Shown here: one piece after another, positions 1 through 10,134 of the stretch
Position numbering within the stretch: position 1 is the stretch's first letter
Layout: every line of letters begins with the position of its first letter
DNA from: Alloascoidea africana
Lineage: Eukaryota > Ascomycota > Alloascoideomycetes > Alloascoideales > Alloascoideaceae
Reading direction: 5' to 3'
NCBI GenBank assembly: GCA_030581615.1
Contig: JAKTTT010000011.1
Coordinates: forward strand, 1-64,000
Length of the DNA stretch: 64,000 nt
Program-made: the position numbers and the translations under genes
Notes under the pieces: generated by a model
What the model was told of the DNA's origin: nothing
Databases searched by the model: none
The model's input: the letters and a program-made list of their open reading frames with translations, nothing else

Positions 1-298
1 AGGCATCAACAACATCGGAAGCATCCAACGATGGCTCATTATCAAGCTGTTTATTTTCCAATGGAGTACGCGGAAGTGCCATCATTCCTGAACGAGCAAC
101 CTCGAGAACTCCAAAGGGGGAAGCAAAGATGATTAATAGCTCCGAGCTCATATCTTTTTTTGGCAAAATAAAATCCTTATGACCCTTGAAAAATGTCAGT
201 ATAAACCGACTTGAGAAGGCCTTGTGGACCAGGATTAAAGCTGTGTAAATAGTGGCTGTGTTGGATATAAAAAGCATCAAAAAAGCATCTCGAAGCAT
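1..298 (-). CDS. Partial hypothetical membrane protein (N-terminal 99 residues)
   Basis: An open frame on the minus strand starts at the ATG at 298, directly after an in-frame stop, and runs off the left edge, so only the N-terminus is visible. It has two hydrophobic stretches, residues about 5-28 and 51-63, separated by a basic loop, which suggests a membrane protein. Around residues 62-76 it reads VLEVARSGMMALPRTPL, which I associate with the C-terminus of the acetolactate synthase regulatory subunit Ilv6. The hydrophobic N-terminal part does not fit Ilv6, so the resemblance may be chance. I do not assign a function. An upstream exon cannot be excluded. Confidence 0.45.
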   Translation of the reverse strand, partial: MLRDAFLMLFISNTATIYTALILVHKAFSSRFILTFFKGHKDFILPKKDMSSELLIIFASPFGVLEVARSGMMALPRTPLENKQLDNEPSLDASDVVDA

Positions 299-1281
299 GG
301 CATATCAGGACTAGCAGTTGAACCATTGGACGCTTCTGTAGCTGAGAATCTCCGATTCGATTTCAGGACATGCCGAAAACTTCATTCTCGATTGACTCTG
401 GAGATTTCGACATTTGGAACAAACCGACAGATGCTACTGCTATTGCCACCCTCATTGTAAGCACAAACTCTTAAAACTATGACTTTTTCAATGTAGGCAG
501 GCTTTGATGCTAAAAAGAAAATATAGTGCTGAATCAGTATTTAGTTGGGTGTTTCTATGGCTCGGGATATGTGATTAGAGACTGCAGTTAGATAAAGATT
601 TGATTAAATGATACAGGAAAGGAGACATCACACCCAGTTGAAGTAGCACATATTTTCCGCTTCAGCAGGTGCAACAGAACTTTTGCCTTCCAAAAGTAAA
701 AGCACGATTGACAAACTTGGAAGTCTACACCAGGGATTTGAACGCAGGGTCTTTTGAAATTGAGATTCGATCCCTCGTTTTAAGCAAGCCTCCAGCGTCC
801 TAAGTTCCAATCACAGAAGCTGAAACTTGTCCTCGTTTTTAATTTTGGTATTGTATTCCATGTAGATTCGTTATTCGCTTTTGAGCACACAAACTTGGGC
901 TGGCGGCGAAGACTACGGAAAGCGGCATAGAAGGAAGGCGTGCATAGTTCGTCGAAATGAAGCTATCTATCCTTGAAACATTTTTTGACACGCTGCATCA
1001 CATAGTTGACCCCTGGAAAATTATTCCATTGACAGTTTTCAAATTTCCCATCACTCCAATACCTTGCGGCTGTTGTAGTACAACTGTGTTTTTTTAGATA
1101 AATAGTGGTAAGTTGAAGGGCAGCTGCAGAAGCTGAAAATGTTCTCTGTTGATTCCCTCTTCCGCAGATCCATCCTCTATATTTTTACAACCGATTTTCC
1201 TTTTTTTTTTTGAGTCTTCTTGAAGGTCAAGTTGAGCAAGTCTGGCACTAAACTCGACCCCTTTTACGACCTCGTTACAAG
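299..1281. other. Intergenic region upstream of the NCS1 permease
   Basis: About 980 bp between divergent genes. It holds only short unconvincing ORFs. A GATAA element lies near 1096, and a pyrimidine-rich stretch precedes the permease start. It presumably carries both promoters. No RNA gene is recognised. Confidence 0.5.
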
Positions 1282-2952
1282 ATGAGATGTTTTTCGTTTG
1301 CTCCAAGTAGATTCGCCTTACCACGAGATGAAGATGAACTTCGAACTTGTACTCGACTTAGCAACCTCGACATTATACCGCTAACACCAGATCAGCGAAG
1401 ATGGGGATTAACATCTTATCTCGGATATTGGGGAACCACAAACTTTTCAATTTTAGGCTGGGCTGGGGCAACTGCGCTATTACCTGTAGGAACTCAGATG
1501 GCAAAGCTAAGCGCAGCAGATTGTATAGGCATAGTGGTGGTTGGTAACATCTTAATCACAGTGCTGAGTACCCTAACGGCTTGGCCTGGTTTGAAATGGA
1601 GAATTGGATTCGAAATGTTCCAACGATGTACTTTTGGGGTCTATGGAGCAACAATATCAAAGGTCACAAGAACAATCCTCTGTGTCCTATGGTATGGAGC
1701 ACACGCTTGGCTTGGAGGACTCAGCGTTACCTGTCTCATATCATCACTGAGCAGCGATTTTCTGTACATGGAAAACACATTGTCAGACTCTGCTTCTACA
1801 AATACAAGGGATTTAATTGGATTTGCAATTTTCCAGATCATTTCCCTACCCTTTATTTATTTACGTCCCGAGTCGAGCCAGTCTATAACAATTATTTCTT
1901 CAGTTATTTCTCTTGTCAATATGGTTGCACTGGCGGTTGCAATGATCTGTATTAATGGAGGAAATGTAGGAAGTTATATGACAGAGCCTCGCGTTGATAT
2001 GACGACCTCCGAGCTCTCTTGGTCATGGATTCTTGGTTTGACAACCCGTTATGGTTTCTACACTTTTCTAGTTATCAGTCAATCTGATTACTCCAGATTT
2101 TCTAAAAAAAGGAAACAGTTCTTGCCAGGTCTGGCAATCGGAATGATGGTTTTTGGTACGATAATACCTGTTCTTGGAATGATTGCCTATTCAGCTGCAC
2201 ACGAAAAGTACCAGCAAGATCTATGGAGCCCTCCCATGCTGATACAATATTGGCTTATGATAAACTTTACACCAGCCGTAAGAGCAGGATGCTTCTTTGC
2301 AAGCCTTAGTCTGGTAATCTCTCAACTGTCATTGAATGTTATTGACTATGCTTACACTGGAGGAATGACACTGGCTGGGTTGTTTCCAAACTATTTCAGT
2401 GTGACAAGAGGATCTCTACTAATTGCATTACTCTCTTGGGTGTGTCAGCCCTGGGTTTTCTTTAATACGGACTTTACGTTTGTCGCTTCCATGAGCTCAT
2501 TGTCCGTGTTCCTCGCCCCTCTTACTGCCATCATGATTTGCGACTTTTTTGTTTTAAGGAATAAACAGATAGTACTTTCAGATCTGTATACTTCAAACCC
2601 ATCAGGAAGTTATTACTACAACAAGGGTGTCAACCCGCGGGCAGTAATTGCATGGGTTTGTGGATTTTCCATTGGAATCCCTGGAATTGCAAATGCTCTT
2701 AATCCAGAAAAGTTTCCAATGCCAATAGGAATTATCCACTATTTTTCTGGTAATGTTATTTTTGGGTTTTTGATTTCTTTTTTTATTTACTTATTTAGTT
2801 GTCTGGTCTTCCCTTTGAGAAATAGAGGGCTCATAGATGATGCAGATTACTTTGGATCGTTCACGGTGAATGAGGCGACCAAAATGGGAATTACTCCTTA
2901 TTCTAGATATCTGCTGGAAGCTGATGAAAGACCTCAGTATGAAAAATTTTAG
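1282..2952 (+). CDS. NCS1-family nucleobase/allantoin/thiamine-type permease
   Basis: This 556-residue multispanning protein belongs to the nucleobase:cation symporter-1 family, proton symporters of the plasma membrane for uracil, uridine, allantoin, thiamine or nicotinamide riboside (Fur4, Fui1, Dal4, Thi7, Nrt1 in S. cerevisiae). Family features seen are the N-terminal NxDxxPLTPDQRRWG-like region (residues 28-42), the GYWGTTNFSILGW segment of helix 1 (residues 48-60) and about 12 hydrophobic segments with short loops. Length is slightly under the usual 560-640, with a short N-terminal tail. The start is the first ATG of the frame. Substrate cannot be fixed from sequence alone. The gene lies 0.8 kb upstream of a phosphatase gene, with no obvious functional link. 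Confidence 0.85.
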   Translation: MRCFSFAPSRFALPRDEDELRTCTRLSNLDIIPLTPDQRRWGLTSYLGYWGTTNFSILGWAGATALLPVGTQMAKLSAADCIGIVVVGNILITVLSTLTAWPGLKWRIGFEMFQRCTFGVYGATISKVTRTILCVLWYGAHAWLGGLSVTCLISSLSSDFLYMENTLSDSASTNTRDLIGFAIFQIISLPFIYLRPESSQSITIISSVISLVNMVALAVAMICINGGNVGSYMTEPRVDMTTSELSWSWILGLTTRYGFYTFLVISQSDYSRFSKKRKQFLPGLAIGMMVFGTIIPVLGMIAYSAAHEKYQQDLWSPPMLIQYWLMINFTPAVRAGCFFASLSLVISQLSLNVIDYAYTGGMTLAGLFPNYFSVTRGSLLIALLSWVCQPWVFFNTDFTFVASMSSLSVFLAPLTAIMICDFFVLRNKQIVLSDLYTSNPSGSYYYNKGVNPRAVIAWVCGFSIGIPGIANALNPEKFPMPIGIIHYFSGNVIFGFLISFFIYLFSCLVFPLRNRGLIDDADYFGSFTVNEATKMGITPYSRYLLEADERPQYEKF

Positions 2953-3650
2953 CATCTTTTAGTGTATAGCATTTTTACAAACAGGTTTCGAGTACATGTA
3001 TTTCGTTACGCAGTGTTACCGTTTGTCTCAATTCCGGAACACTTCACGCCTAGGTAATCCTACACAAATGGAATAGCCTTTGGGGGGTGAAGAAGTCGTT
3101 ACCATTGTTCATTTATAAAAGAAACGCTTGTGGCACATCTGGTTAAGAAAAGCCCATATTTGTATTCCGCTTTATAGCTAAAATCACAAGAAAAGATGAT
3201 AGGTTCTTTCACAGCGTTGTTAGGGTAGGCTCCGGAGGTTTTAACTAACTTGAAGCTTTCTCGGTGTGTAACTCGCTGTGAACCTCATTGCATTCACTGA
3301 TTTAGGGTTTTCCGCGGCTTTAGCTTTATTTCGAAGTCCTATTGTATTGAGAGCCATTATTCCTAGTCAATGTTACAGTAGAAACAACTAATGTCTAAAT
3401 GTAGAAAGTTTCATCACCATAGGGTTATCTTCTCCACATCAGTATAGATTCTTCTCTTAGTTTTACCCGTTACACTCAAGACTTTACTCTTTATAATGCC
3501 TTTACCTCATACTCCGGAATATCTGATATTATGAAAATAAACTATCAATATCATAGAAATAGGAAGTTAACCCAGTAGATTTTGGAGCCACTAAAACGAT
3601 AAAGCTGGGCTTGTGAATGAAAAACACCTTGAAATGCATGGATGGCTTCA
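2953..3650. other. Intergenic region between permease and phosphatase
   Basis: AT-rich spacer holding the permease 3' end and the upstream part of the phosphatase promoter. No ORF or RNA gene can be supported. Confidence 0.5.
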
Positions 3651-3677
3651 CACGTGTATCTTTCCTGTTGGCACGTG
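3651..3677. promoter_or_regulatory. Two CACGTG boxes, candidate Pho4-type sites
   Basis: Palindromic CACGTG occurs at 3651-3656 and 3672-3677, 21 bp apart and roughly 95-120 bp upstream of the phosphatase ATG. CACGTG is the core bound by the bHLH factor Pho4, which switches on phosphate-scavenging genes, and also by Cbf1. The paired sites in front of a phosphatase make phosphate-starvation control the simplest inference. Confidence 0.55.
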
Positions 3678-3769
3678 TGCTAAATAGAAACCATCCGTCG
3701 CTGACAAGTACCCACCTGGTGATTTAGACTCAATTAAAGAACTAAAAACCGTCAAAAGTAAATAGATTC

Positions 3770-5401
3770 ATGAAATGGAAATATAAAAGGATTGCTCAGC
3801 TATTGCCTGAATCAGATTCTCCTTTACCTTTACTTACTGTCAAAAACTGGTTTGAGAAGGTTTTAAGCTGGGCGAAAAAGAACTACATTCTGATGGCCTC
3901 AATTTCAACTTTATCACTGGTCTTGATCACCGCCGGGGCATCTCTGGTATCCGGTAGATTCATCGAAAGGTCACCAGAAGACCCCCCTTCAGCATCGGCC
4001 AATAGTAATGTATTCGGCGATATAGTGCACTATCCACCAGTTGAGTCAAACTTCAACAACTTGGACAAGGTATTTGACCCCGCGTCTGGTACAAACGGAG
4101 GAATCTACAACTCTTCAGAAGTTCCAGATGATGTTTATGGCATTTACAACTTTTGTAACATGCCCCATGTAAGGCCGACGGAGTATATCGTGCCCTCAAG
4201 TGAGTTTGAGTTGGTGTATGTCGAGTTGATACATCGTCACCACAAACGAACCCCATATGCAAGCAACATGTTCCCTAAGGAAGACATGTCCCTCTACTGT
4301 GATGATGAAGCAATGTATTACTATGCGCAACCAAAGGAGGCAGGCGATTATTCTGCTGTAAAGGTATCCTGGGATAATTATCAAGACCCTGTGAACCCTT
4401 TCAGTTTTGACAACACTGGGTACAACGGTACCTGCCAGTTTCCTCAGATTAGCAGGCCAGGATTGATGGATTCATACCAACATGGTGTTGATCTCTATGA
4501 ACTATATGGCAAAAAATTGGGATTTTTACCCGAAAAATATGATTCAAGCGTAGTCAGATACAGAACCACAAGCAACGTTATCACTTCTCAGGTAGCCAGT
4601 GCACTAATCAAAGGGATGTTTCCTGATGAAGATGACGTTCCAGTGTTGCAACAACGAACAGCATCGGACTCGCTCGAACCAAAATATGAATGCTCTTTTG
4701 CTGATGATGTTAGAAGTGCGTACCAAAGTGACGACGGTTGGCTGGAACATCTGAACAGATCCAAGGAGGTTTATGAAAAATTGGATGCAATTAGTGATAT
4801 TGACCCGAAATCTAAGGACTGGCACTCCTGGTTTGACCACTACTTTGACAACTTTGCATATAGGCTTTGCCATGGAAAGTCGCTACCTTGTAATCTTGAA
4901 AATAACACGGAGTGCATCACTCAAGAGCTAGCTGAACAGGTTTTCAGACTTGGCGATTATGAGTACAATTACATTTTCAGACAAGCTGAAAATTCAACAC
5001 TGTATGGTGCCACACATTACGGTGTATTCCTTTTGGAACTCTCTTCGCACATCAAGAACAAGATCCTTGGCGAGGAAAAGCTCATTTATAGACATAATAT
5101 TGCCCATGATGGCTCTGTTGCACCTCTTCTTGGTGCTCTCCAGATCGACTTCTTGAGATGGCCAGGAATGGGTTCCGAAGTGACTTTTGAACTTTGGAAA
5201 AAGCACAATACTGATGTCGAACAGAGGAACGGCAACAGTAATTACTATATCAGAGTACTTTATGGTGGCCAACCCTTGAAAACGACTGGACCATTAGGAA
5301 CCATTGACTTGATCAGCGTTGACACATTTTTAAGTTACATCGAGTCCTTGATTGGTAAAGATGGTGAAACACTTGTTAAACTTTGCAAAGGAGATGATTG
5401 A
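3770..5401 (+). CDS. Membrane-anchored histidine acid phosphatase (phytase-like)
   Basis: A 543-residue protein of the histidine phosphatase superfamily, clade 2 (acid phosphatase/phytase), which cleaves phosphomonoesters through a phosphohistidine. The active-site motif is RHHKRTP at residues 156-162, with His in place of the usual Gly of RHGxRxP. The distal acid motif is HD at residues 446-447. There is no cleavable signal peptide. A hydrophobic segment at about residues 39-61 after a basic N-terminus predicts a type II membrane protein with the catalytic domain in the lumen or outside the cell. Several N-glycosylation sequons support this. It differs from the soluble secreted Pho5 type. 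Two CACGTG boxes upstream suggest phosphate regulation. Whether it is active with the Gly-to-His change is unknown. Confidence 0.82.
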   Translation: MKWKYKRIAQLLPESDSPLPLLTVKNWFEKVLSWAKKNYILMASISTLSLVLITAGASLVSGRFIERSPEDPPSASANSNVFGDIVHYPPVESNFNNLDKVFDPASGTNGGIYNSSEVPDDVYGIYNFCNMPHVRPTEYIVPSSEFELVYVELIHRHHKRTPYASNMFPKEDMSLYCDDEAMYYYAQPKEAGDYSAVKVSWDNYQDPVNPFSFDNTGYNGTCQFPQISRPGLMDSYQHGVDLYELYGKKLGFLPEKYDSSVVRYRTTSNVITSQVASALIKGMFPDEDDVPVLQQRTASDSLEPKYECSFADDVRSAYQSDDGWLEHLNRSKEVYEKLDAISDIDPKSKDWHSWFDHYFDNFAYRLCHGKSLPCNLENNTECITQELAEQVFRLGDYEYNYIFRQAENSTLYGATHYGVFLLELSSHIKNKILGEEKLIYRHNIAHDGSVAPLLGALQIDFLRWPGMGSEVTFELWKKHNTDVEQRNGNSNYYIRVLYGGQPLKTTGPLGTIDLISVDTFLSYIESLIGKDGETLVKLCKGDD

Positions 5402-5664
5402 ACGAATTAATTAATTTTACCCATTCTAGACTGCCATTTATTCTTCCTTGAAGCTTCTGCGGGAAAGCTGTTTTTCAAACTTCCTTTTAATATAGGTAGA
5501 CACGACTGTAATGATTCTTCACCATTCTGTTTTTTAGACCACAATTTCAAGTGTGTTGAACGTATGATTATTGGCTCTTCTTGATCCAGTTGTAAACTAT
5601 CAACTCCGTTCTTTGCGTTTATTTTCTCCTTCCTTTTTGCTTTGTGAATTCACAAAGTGACCGG
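5402..5664. other. Phosphatase 3' flank and LINE 3' junction
   Basis: AT-rich 3' flank. A palindrome reading tttgtgaattcacaaa (5641-5656) lies directly beside the LINE A-tail and may mark the insertion target. Confidence 0.4.
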
Positions 5665-6535
5665 TTTTTTTTTTTTTTTTATCGTTGGTATTGCAGCGTC
5701 TAGGCTATTTACACTACACAACTCTAGTCCTTTTATTCGTCCGAAAGGGCGCTCTGAATCTTTAGAGAGCCTGGTGCCCACATGAGCATGCTAGGTCCTC
5801 TGGGGAGAGGAATTTCTTGAGTTTACAGTCGATGTGCTCGTGCCGCTCAACAACTGAACCAAGGCCGAGATAATGGGTTTCGGTTCGGTGAAATACTTCT
5901 GTAAGGTGACGTCGCTTTTTGTCTGTGGGATCTGGATGGTGTTGTATTTGTTCTGGACGCAAGTCGGGTTTAGCGTCTTGGATTATAACTCTTTTTCCTG
6001 TAGTTCTTTGGCATATCTTTGACATTCTTTTTTCCCCATGTGTTTTATTGGTTTAGCTGAAGGGTCTTCATCGAGGGTTAATTCTGTTTTCGTGAGGTTT
6101 ACTAGTGCTTGTTTCGTTTCGTCGATACTCTTGATCTCTCTCCGGCTGGTTCTTGCGAGCACCTCTTCAAGATGGCTGTCTCGGTATTTCTTGTTTAGTT
6201 CCTGTTATATCGCTATGGTTGCTGGATTTCCTGGGGAATGCTCAGGACGAATCGTCCCTTTTAGATCAAATTGACTTCGATTAACTTTATGTGGGCAGGG
6301 AGGCAACCACTATCGATTGTTAAAAGTGTTGTGCATGTTGGTTTAAGGAGACCTAACGCTCTTCTTAGGCATTCATTCTGGAGGACATCCATCTTTTTGT
6401 CTCTTAGGACGTATAGTGACCGACTTAGAGTGCATCAACTGCAGTATCCAATGGGCCAATGTATCCTAATTCCTAGCTGCACGGCTTAATTGAGTACCAG
6501 ACCTTATATTTCATCAGAGCTCCCTTCTATTTAAT
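5665..6535 (-). mobile_element. 5'-truncated, decayed non-LTR retrotransposon (LINE)
   Basis: Read on the minus strand, the segment ends in a 16-nt A-tail (T-run 5665-5680), the hallmark of a LINE inserted by target-primed reverse transcription. Upstream of the tail are pieces of the reverse-transcriptase C-terminal region. A peptide containing LQNECLRRALGLLKPTC is encoded at about 6391-6264 and followed by a block ending in AHIKL, a typical post-RT pattern. A later piece (6025-5762) ends in ACSCG, like the C-terminal cysteine motif of many LINE ORF2 proteins. These pieces lie in different frames with in-frame stops, so the copy is dead. Endonuclease and the RT core are missing (5' truncation). 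The exact 5' boundary is uncertain and no clear target-site duplication was found. Confidence 0.72.
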
Positions 6536-6832
6536 CAAGCCCTAATAATTTTCAGACCATAGACAACAAAAATGGCACAGTTTTAAGACAACTAGAATGT
6601 CCTCAAAATGATTCTATTGCATTGCTCAACATGTTACATACGTTCCCCTAAAGGTGAAGGTGGACTAAAACAAACAACCAATCCAGATAAATAACTAAAA
6701 CTAATTCAATAGGCCTGTACAAGTCCCACTCTTACTTCTCAATTTTAATAATGACAAAATTATTTTTTTCTTCTGTATCTAGTCCATTCACTCATTCGTC
6801 ACACAAAATGAGCGTGCCAGTTTGATATTCTC
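6536..6832. other. TUB2 3' flank
   Basis: About 300 bp of AT-rich sequence between the LINE fragment and the beta-tubulin stop codon, holding the TUB2 3' UTR. Nothing else is recognised. Confidence 0.4.
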
Positions 6833-8451
6833 TTAGAAGTTTCCTTCATCATCAATAGGACCATCTTCTATAATTTGTTCCTCGCCTTGGTTGTAGCTCT
6901 GGTCATACTCATCCAACTCGTCATCCACAGCTGCATTCTGATATTGTTGATACTCGCTAACGAGATCCTGCAGATTGCTCTCTGCCTCTGAAAATTCCAT
7001 CTCGTCCATACCTTCAGATGTGTAAGAGTGTAAGAAAGCCTTGCGTCTAAACATTAGTGAAAATTGATGGCCAACACGTGAAAACAGTTCTTGGATAGAG
7101 GTTGTGTTTGCGATGAAGGTTGCAGACATGTTCAAGCCTTGTGGTGGGACATTGCACACAGTGGTTTGAATGTTGTTGGGAATCCACTCGACAAAATAAG
7201 GCGAATATTTGTTCCTTGCGTTGTACACTGCATCTTCAACCTCTTTTGTAGACACCTTACCTCTGAAGCTGGTTGAAATTGTCAAATAACGCCCGTTAAA
7301 TGGGTTTGCTGCAGCCATAACATTCTGAGGACTAAACAATTGAGCGGTGAGCTCCGGAACAGTAAGAGATTGGAATGATTTAGCCTTGGCCTCGAAAAGA
7401 GGTGCAAATCCGACGGAGAAGAAGTGAAGTCTAGGGAATGGTACTAGATTCACGGCCATCTTCCTTAGATCTCCATTTAACTGACCGGGGAACCTTAAAG
7501 AGGTTGTGACACCAGACATAACAAGCGAGATCAAATGATTGAGGTCTGAAAAGCTTGGTTGTGCAATCTTTAGGGTATTGATGCAAATGTGGTTTAGGGC
7601 TTCGTTATCGAGGCAGAAGGTTGCATCCACATTTTCAACAAGTTGGTGTAATGAGAGAACTGTATTGTACGGTTCTGTAATTGTATCAGAAACAGAGGAT
7701 GGGAGCACAGAGTATGTTGAAAGCATACGATCAGGATACTCCTCCTTGATTCTAGTCAGCAAAAGGGTGCCAAGGCCAGATCCCGTACCACCTCCTAAAC
7801 TATGTGACAGCTGGAAGCCTTGTAAAGAGTCTGCCTGTTCTGCCTCCCTACGGATAATGTCCATGACATTTTCCATAAGCTCGGCGCCTTCTGTGTAGAA
7901 TCCTTTTGCCCATGAGTTTCCGGCCCCAGCTTCTCCCGAAACCAGATTGTCAGGTCTGAAAAGGCCAGAAAGACGACCACTACGAACCTCGTCGATAGTG
8001 GCCGGTTCTAAGTCCACAGCAATTGCACGGGGCACGTATTTCTTGTTTGATGCTTCGTTGAAAAAAACATCTAATCGAGAGTTCACATCAAAAGGAACAT
8101 TATCAGCGACCTGTCCATCGGGGTTGACGTAATGCTCTTTTGTAATTGTTTCCCAAAAAGCTGTAGCAACTTGATTACTTTAGTACAAGAACATAAAAGA
8201 GGTTTGTACCCCCCCTCAAGTCACAATCGAAAAAAGGGGGTTTAGTGGTGATATGGTTAGCATATTATTATTCAACAAGTTGGGGGGAGGAACACGCGGA
8301 ATGATTTGGTAAAACCACAATACCACCATAAACATACCCTATCCGGGAAAGAAAACAACAAAATTAGTAAGTTTAAACAGTAAGTAGGACGCAATAGGGG
8401 CGTTTGATACTAACCAGCCTGGCCACACTGAACGGACACGATCTCGCGCAT
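6833..8451 (-). CDS. TUB2: Beta-tubulin, two introns flanking a 1-nt exon
   Basis: Beta-tubulin, the GTP-binding partner of alpha-tubulin in microtubules. The main exon (8177-6833) carries the tubulin signature GGGTGSG, the VPFPRLHFF block and an acidic C-terminal tail. The first exon (8451-8415) encodes [13 protein letters not shown] up to one base of Gly13. To restore the invariant GNQ followed by AFWETI, intron 1 (8414-8339, donor GTTAGT, branch TACTAAT, acceptor ATAG), a single G at 8338, and intron 2 (8337-8178, donor GTATGT, branch TGCTAAC, acceptor AAAG) must be combined. The product is 460 residues. Sequence is rather divergent for this family (NQVAT instead of NQIGA) but all core motifs are present. 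It shares a roughly 280 bp promoter region with GPA2. Confidence 0.93.
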
Positions 8452-8733
8452 TTTGAAAACTAAACAGGTGAAAAATGTACCTTGAAGATAGGTATATGCT
8501 AGTAGAATTGCTAAGGGGAGATTAGTTTTGTTTATTGCCTTGATATGATGTGTCCGGGTAAGCAGTGATCAACTGAAATACCCCGAAAGCATTCCGTAAG
8601 TACATGGCCGAAAGTCCCGGAAACTAGATCTGGGAAGCAGGTGCCCTGCGAAGCCAAATGCATGTGCTACTAATCAAGGGAAAAAGGACATAGACCTCTG
8701 TTATCCTCTAATTGCTCTCCAAACCTGTTCACG
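8452..8733. promoter_or_regulatory. Shared TUB2/GPA2 upstream region
   Basis: 282 bp between the divergent start codons of TUB2 (8451) and GPA2 (8734). It must contain both core promoters. No specific factor site is claimed. Confidence 0.5.
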
Positions 8734-10134
8734 ATGGGGTCCTGTTTTTCTTCTCACTCTTCAGACCATGGTCCAGGGTCAATTGATGGCCATACAAGGG
8801 CTAGAACTTCGCGGAGACGCAATAGTTCCAACTCTAGGACTAATATTACGGGTGCTAGTTCGACCGTGGTTAACGACCGTTCCAGTAGTAGCAAACTACA
8901 CAACACAACGGCCCATGAGGATGCCAGCCTACCAAATAAGGAGCATACCGGGGATACTGGTACCATAAGATCGTCGATTCAAAATGGAACTGCTGTTGCT
9001 TCCAAGGAAACTAGGGGTGAGGGGAATGGGAACGATACTGATACAATAAATGGTAACACCATGAACGGGATTGATGGCAGCTCCCATATCGATAATAGAC
9101 ACGAAACAAAGGCACCAGCAAACGGGAGCAGTAAACCAAAGACAGATATCAAGATTCTATTATTAGGATCGGGGGAAAGTGGCAAGTCAACAATCATAAA
9201 ACAGATGAAAATAATCCATCAAAACGGCTTTTCGCAGAGTGAACTAATGATGTACAAACCAATAATTTACAAGAATCTAATATCTTGTGCAAAGTCAATA
9301 GTACAGGCGCTCAGAATGTTTGATATCGATCTAGAATCAAATCCAAATGAACTGAGCAAAGAAACACTAGACGAAATTGGTAATGCATTTGCACCTGAGA
9401 ACAAAGAAGAACCTAGCAGCGTCATTTTTGATAAAGGCTTGGCCCAAAATATTACCTGTCTGTGGAAAGACCCCGCGGTTAAAGGTCTACTCGATACCCA
9501 TAGGTCAGATTTCTATCTCATGGATTCCGCGACCTATTTTTTCCAGAATTTAGATCGAATTACCGATCCATCCTATATTCCGAATTCAAATGATGTTCTC
9601 CGGGCAAGGAATACCACGACGGGTATTGTGGAAACAAGCTTTGAAATGGGGAAAATAAATATCCACATGTTTGATGTTGGAGGACAAAGGAGTGAACGTC
9701 GAAAATGGATACATTGCTTTGACAATGTTACACTGATAATATTTTGTGTTGCACTAAGCGAGTACAATCAGGTCCTACTTGAGGAAAAGTCCCAGAACCG
9801 GATGGTCGAAAGTCTCATCCTATTCGAGTCTATCGTCAACAGTCGTTGGTTTATGAGAACTGGTGTCGTTTTATTTTTGAATAAGTTTGACGTATTCTCT
9901 GAAAAACTACCAAAATCGCCTCTAGAGGATTATTTCCCTGATTATACAGGTGGACAGGATGTTTATAATGCTGCAAAGTACATCCTTTGGAGGTTTACGC
10001 AGCTTAATCGGGCAAATTTAGATCTTTTTCCTCATTTGACACAAGCAACTGATACATCTAATATCAAGGTAGTCTTCAATTCAGTTCGCGAAAAGATATT
10101 AAGTAACTCTTTAAAGGACTCTGGGATTCTTTAG
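8734..10134 (+). CDS. GPA2: Heterotrimeric G-protein alpha subunit, Gpa2 type
   Basis: A 466-residue G-alpha that probably works in the glucose/nutrient cAMP-PKA pathway at the plasma membrane. MGSCFSS at the N-terminus fits N-myristoylation of Gly2 and palmitoylation of Cys4. A low-complexity Ser/Asn/Thr-rich extension (about residues 5-135) precedes the GTPase core. Motifs are GSGESGKST (145-153, P-loop), DVGGQ (314-318, switch II), NKFD (383-386) and TQATDT near the C-terminus. The last motif normally reads TCATDT, so the Cys is replaced by Gln. The long N-terminal extension and the lack of the large helical-domain insert of S. cerevisiae Gpa1 favour Gpa2 over the pheromone-pathway subunit. 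No intron. Confidence 0.88.
   Translation: MGSCFSSHSSDHGPGSIDGHTRARTSRRRNSSNSRTNITGASSTVVNDRSSSSKLHNTTAHEDASLPNKEHTGDTGTIRSSIQNGTAVASKETRGEGNGNDTDTINGNTMNGIDGSSHIDNRHETKAPANGSSKPKTDIKILLLGSGESGKSTIIKQMKIIHQNGFSQSELMMYKPIIYKNLISCAKSIVQALRMFDIDLESNPNELSKETLDEIGNAFAPENKEEPSSVIFDKGLAQNITCLWKDPAVKGLLDTHRSDFYLMDSATYFFQNLDRITDPSYIPNSNDVLRARNTTTGIVETSFEMGKINIHMFDVGGQRSERRKWIHCFDNVTLIIFCVALSEYNQVLLEEKSQNRMVESLILFESIVNSRWFMRTGVVLFLNKFDVFSEKLPKSPLEDYFPDYTGGQDVYNAAKYILWRFTQLNRANLDLFPHLTQATDTSNIKVVFNSVREKILSNSLKDSGIL

Noticed and set aside
700-800. tRNA T-arm-like motifs on the minus strand (GTTCAAATCCC and ATCGAATCTC)
   Set aside because: No cloverleaf could be drawn around them, and acceptor and anticodon stems are missing.
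6411-6427. 8-mer AGTGACCG shared with the sequence beside the LINE A-tail, as a target-site duplication
   Set aside because: It lies inside a peptide that still looks like LINE coding sequence, and an 8-bp match within 1 kb is easily chance.
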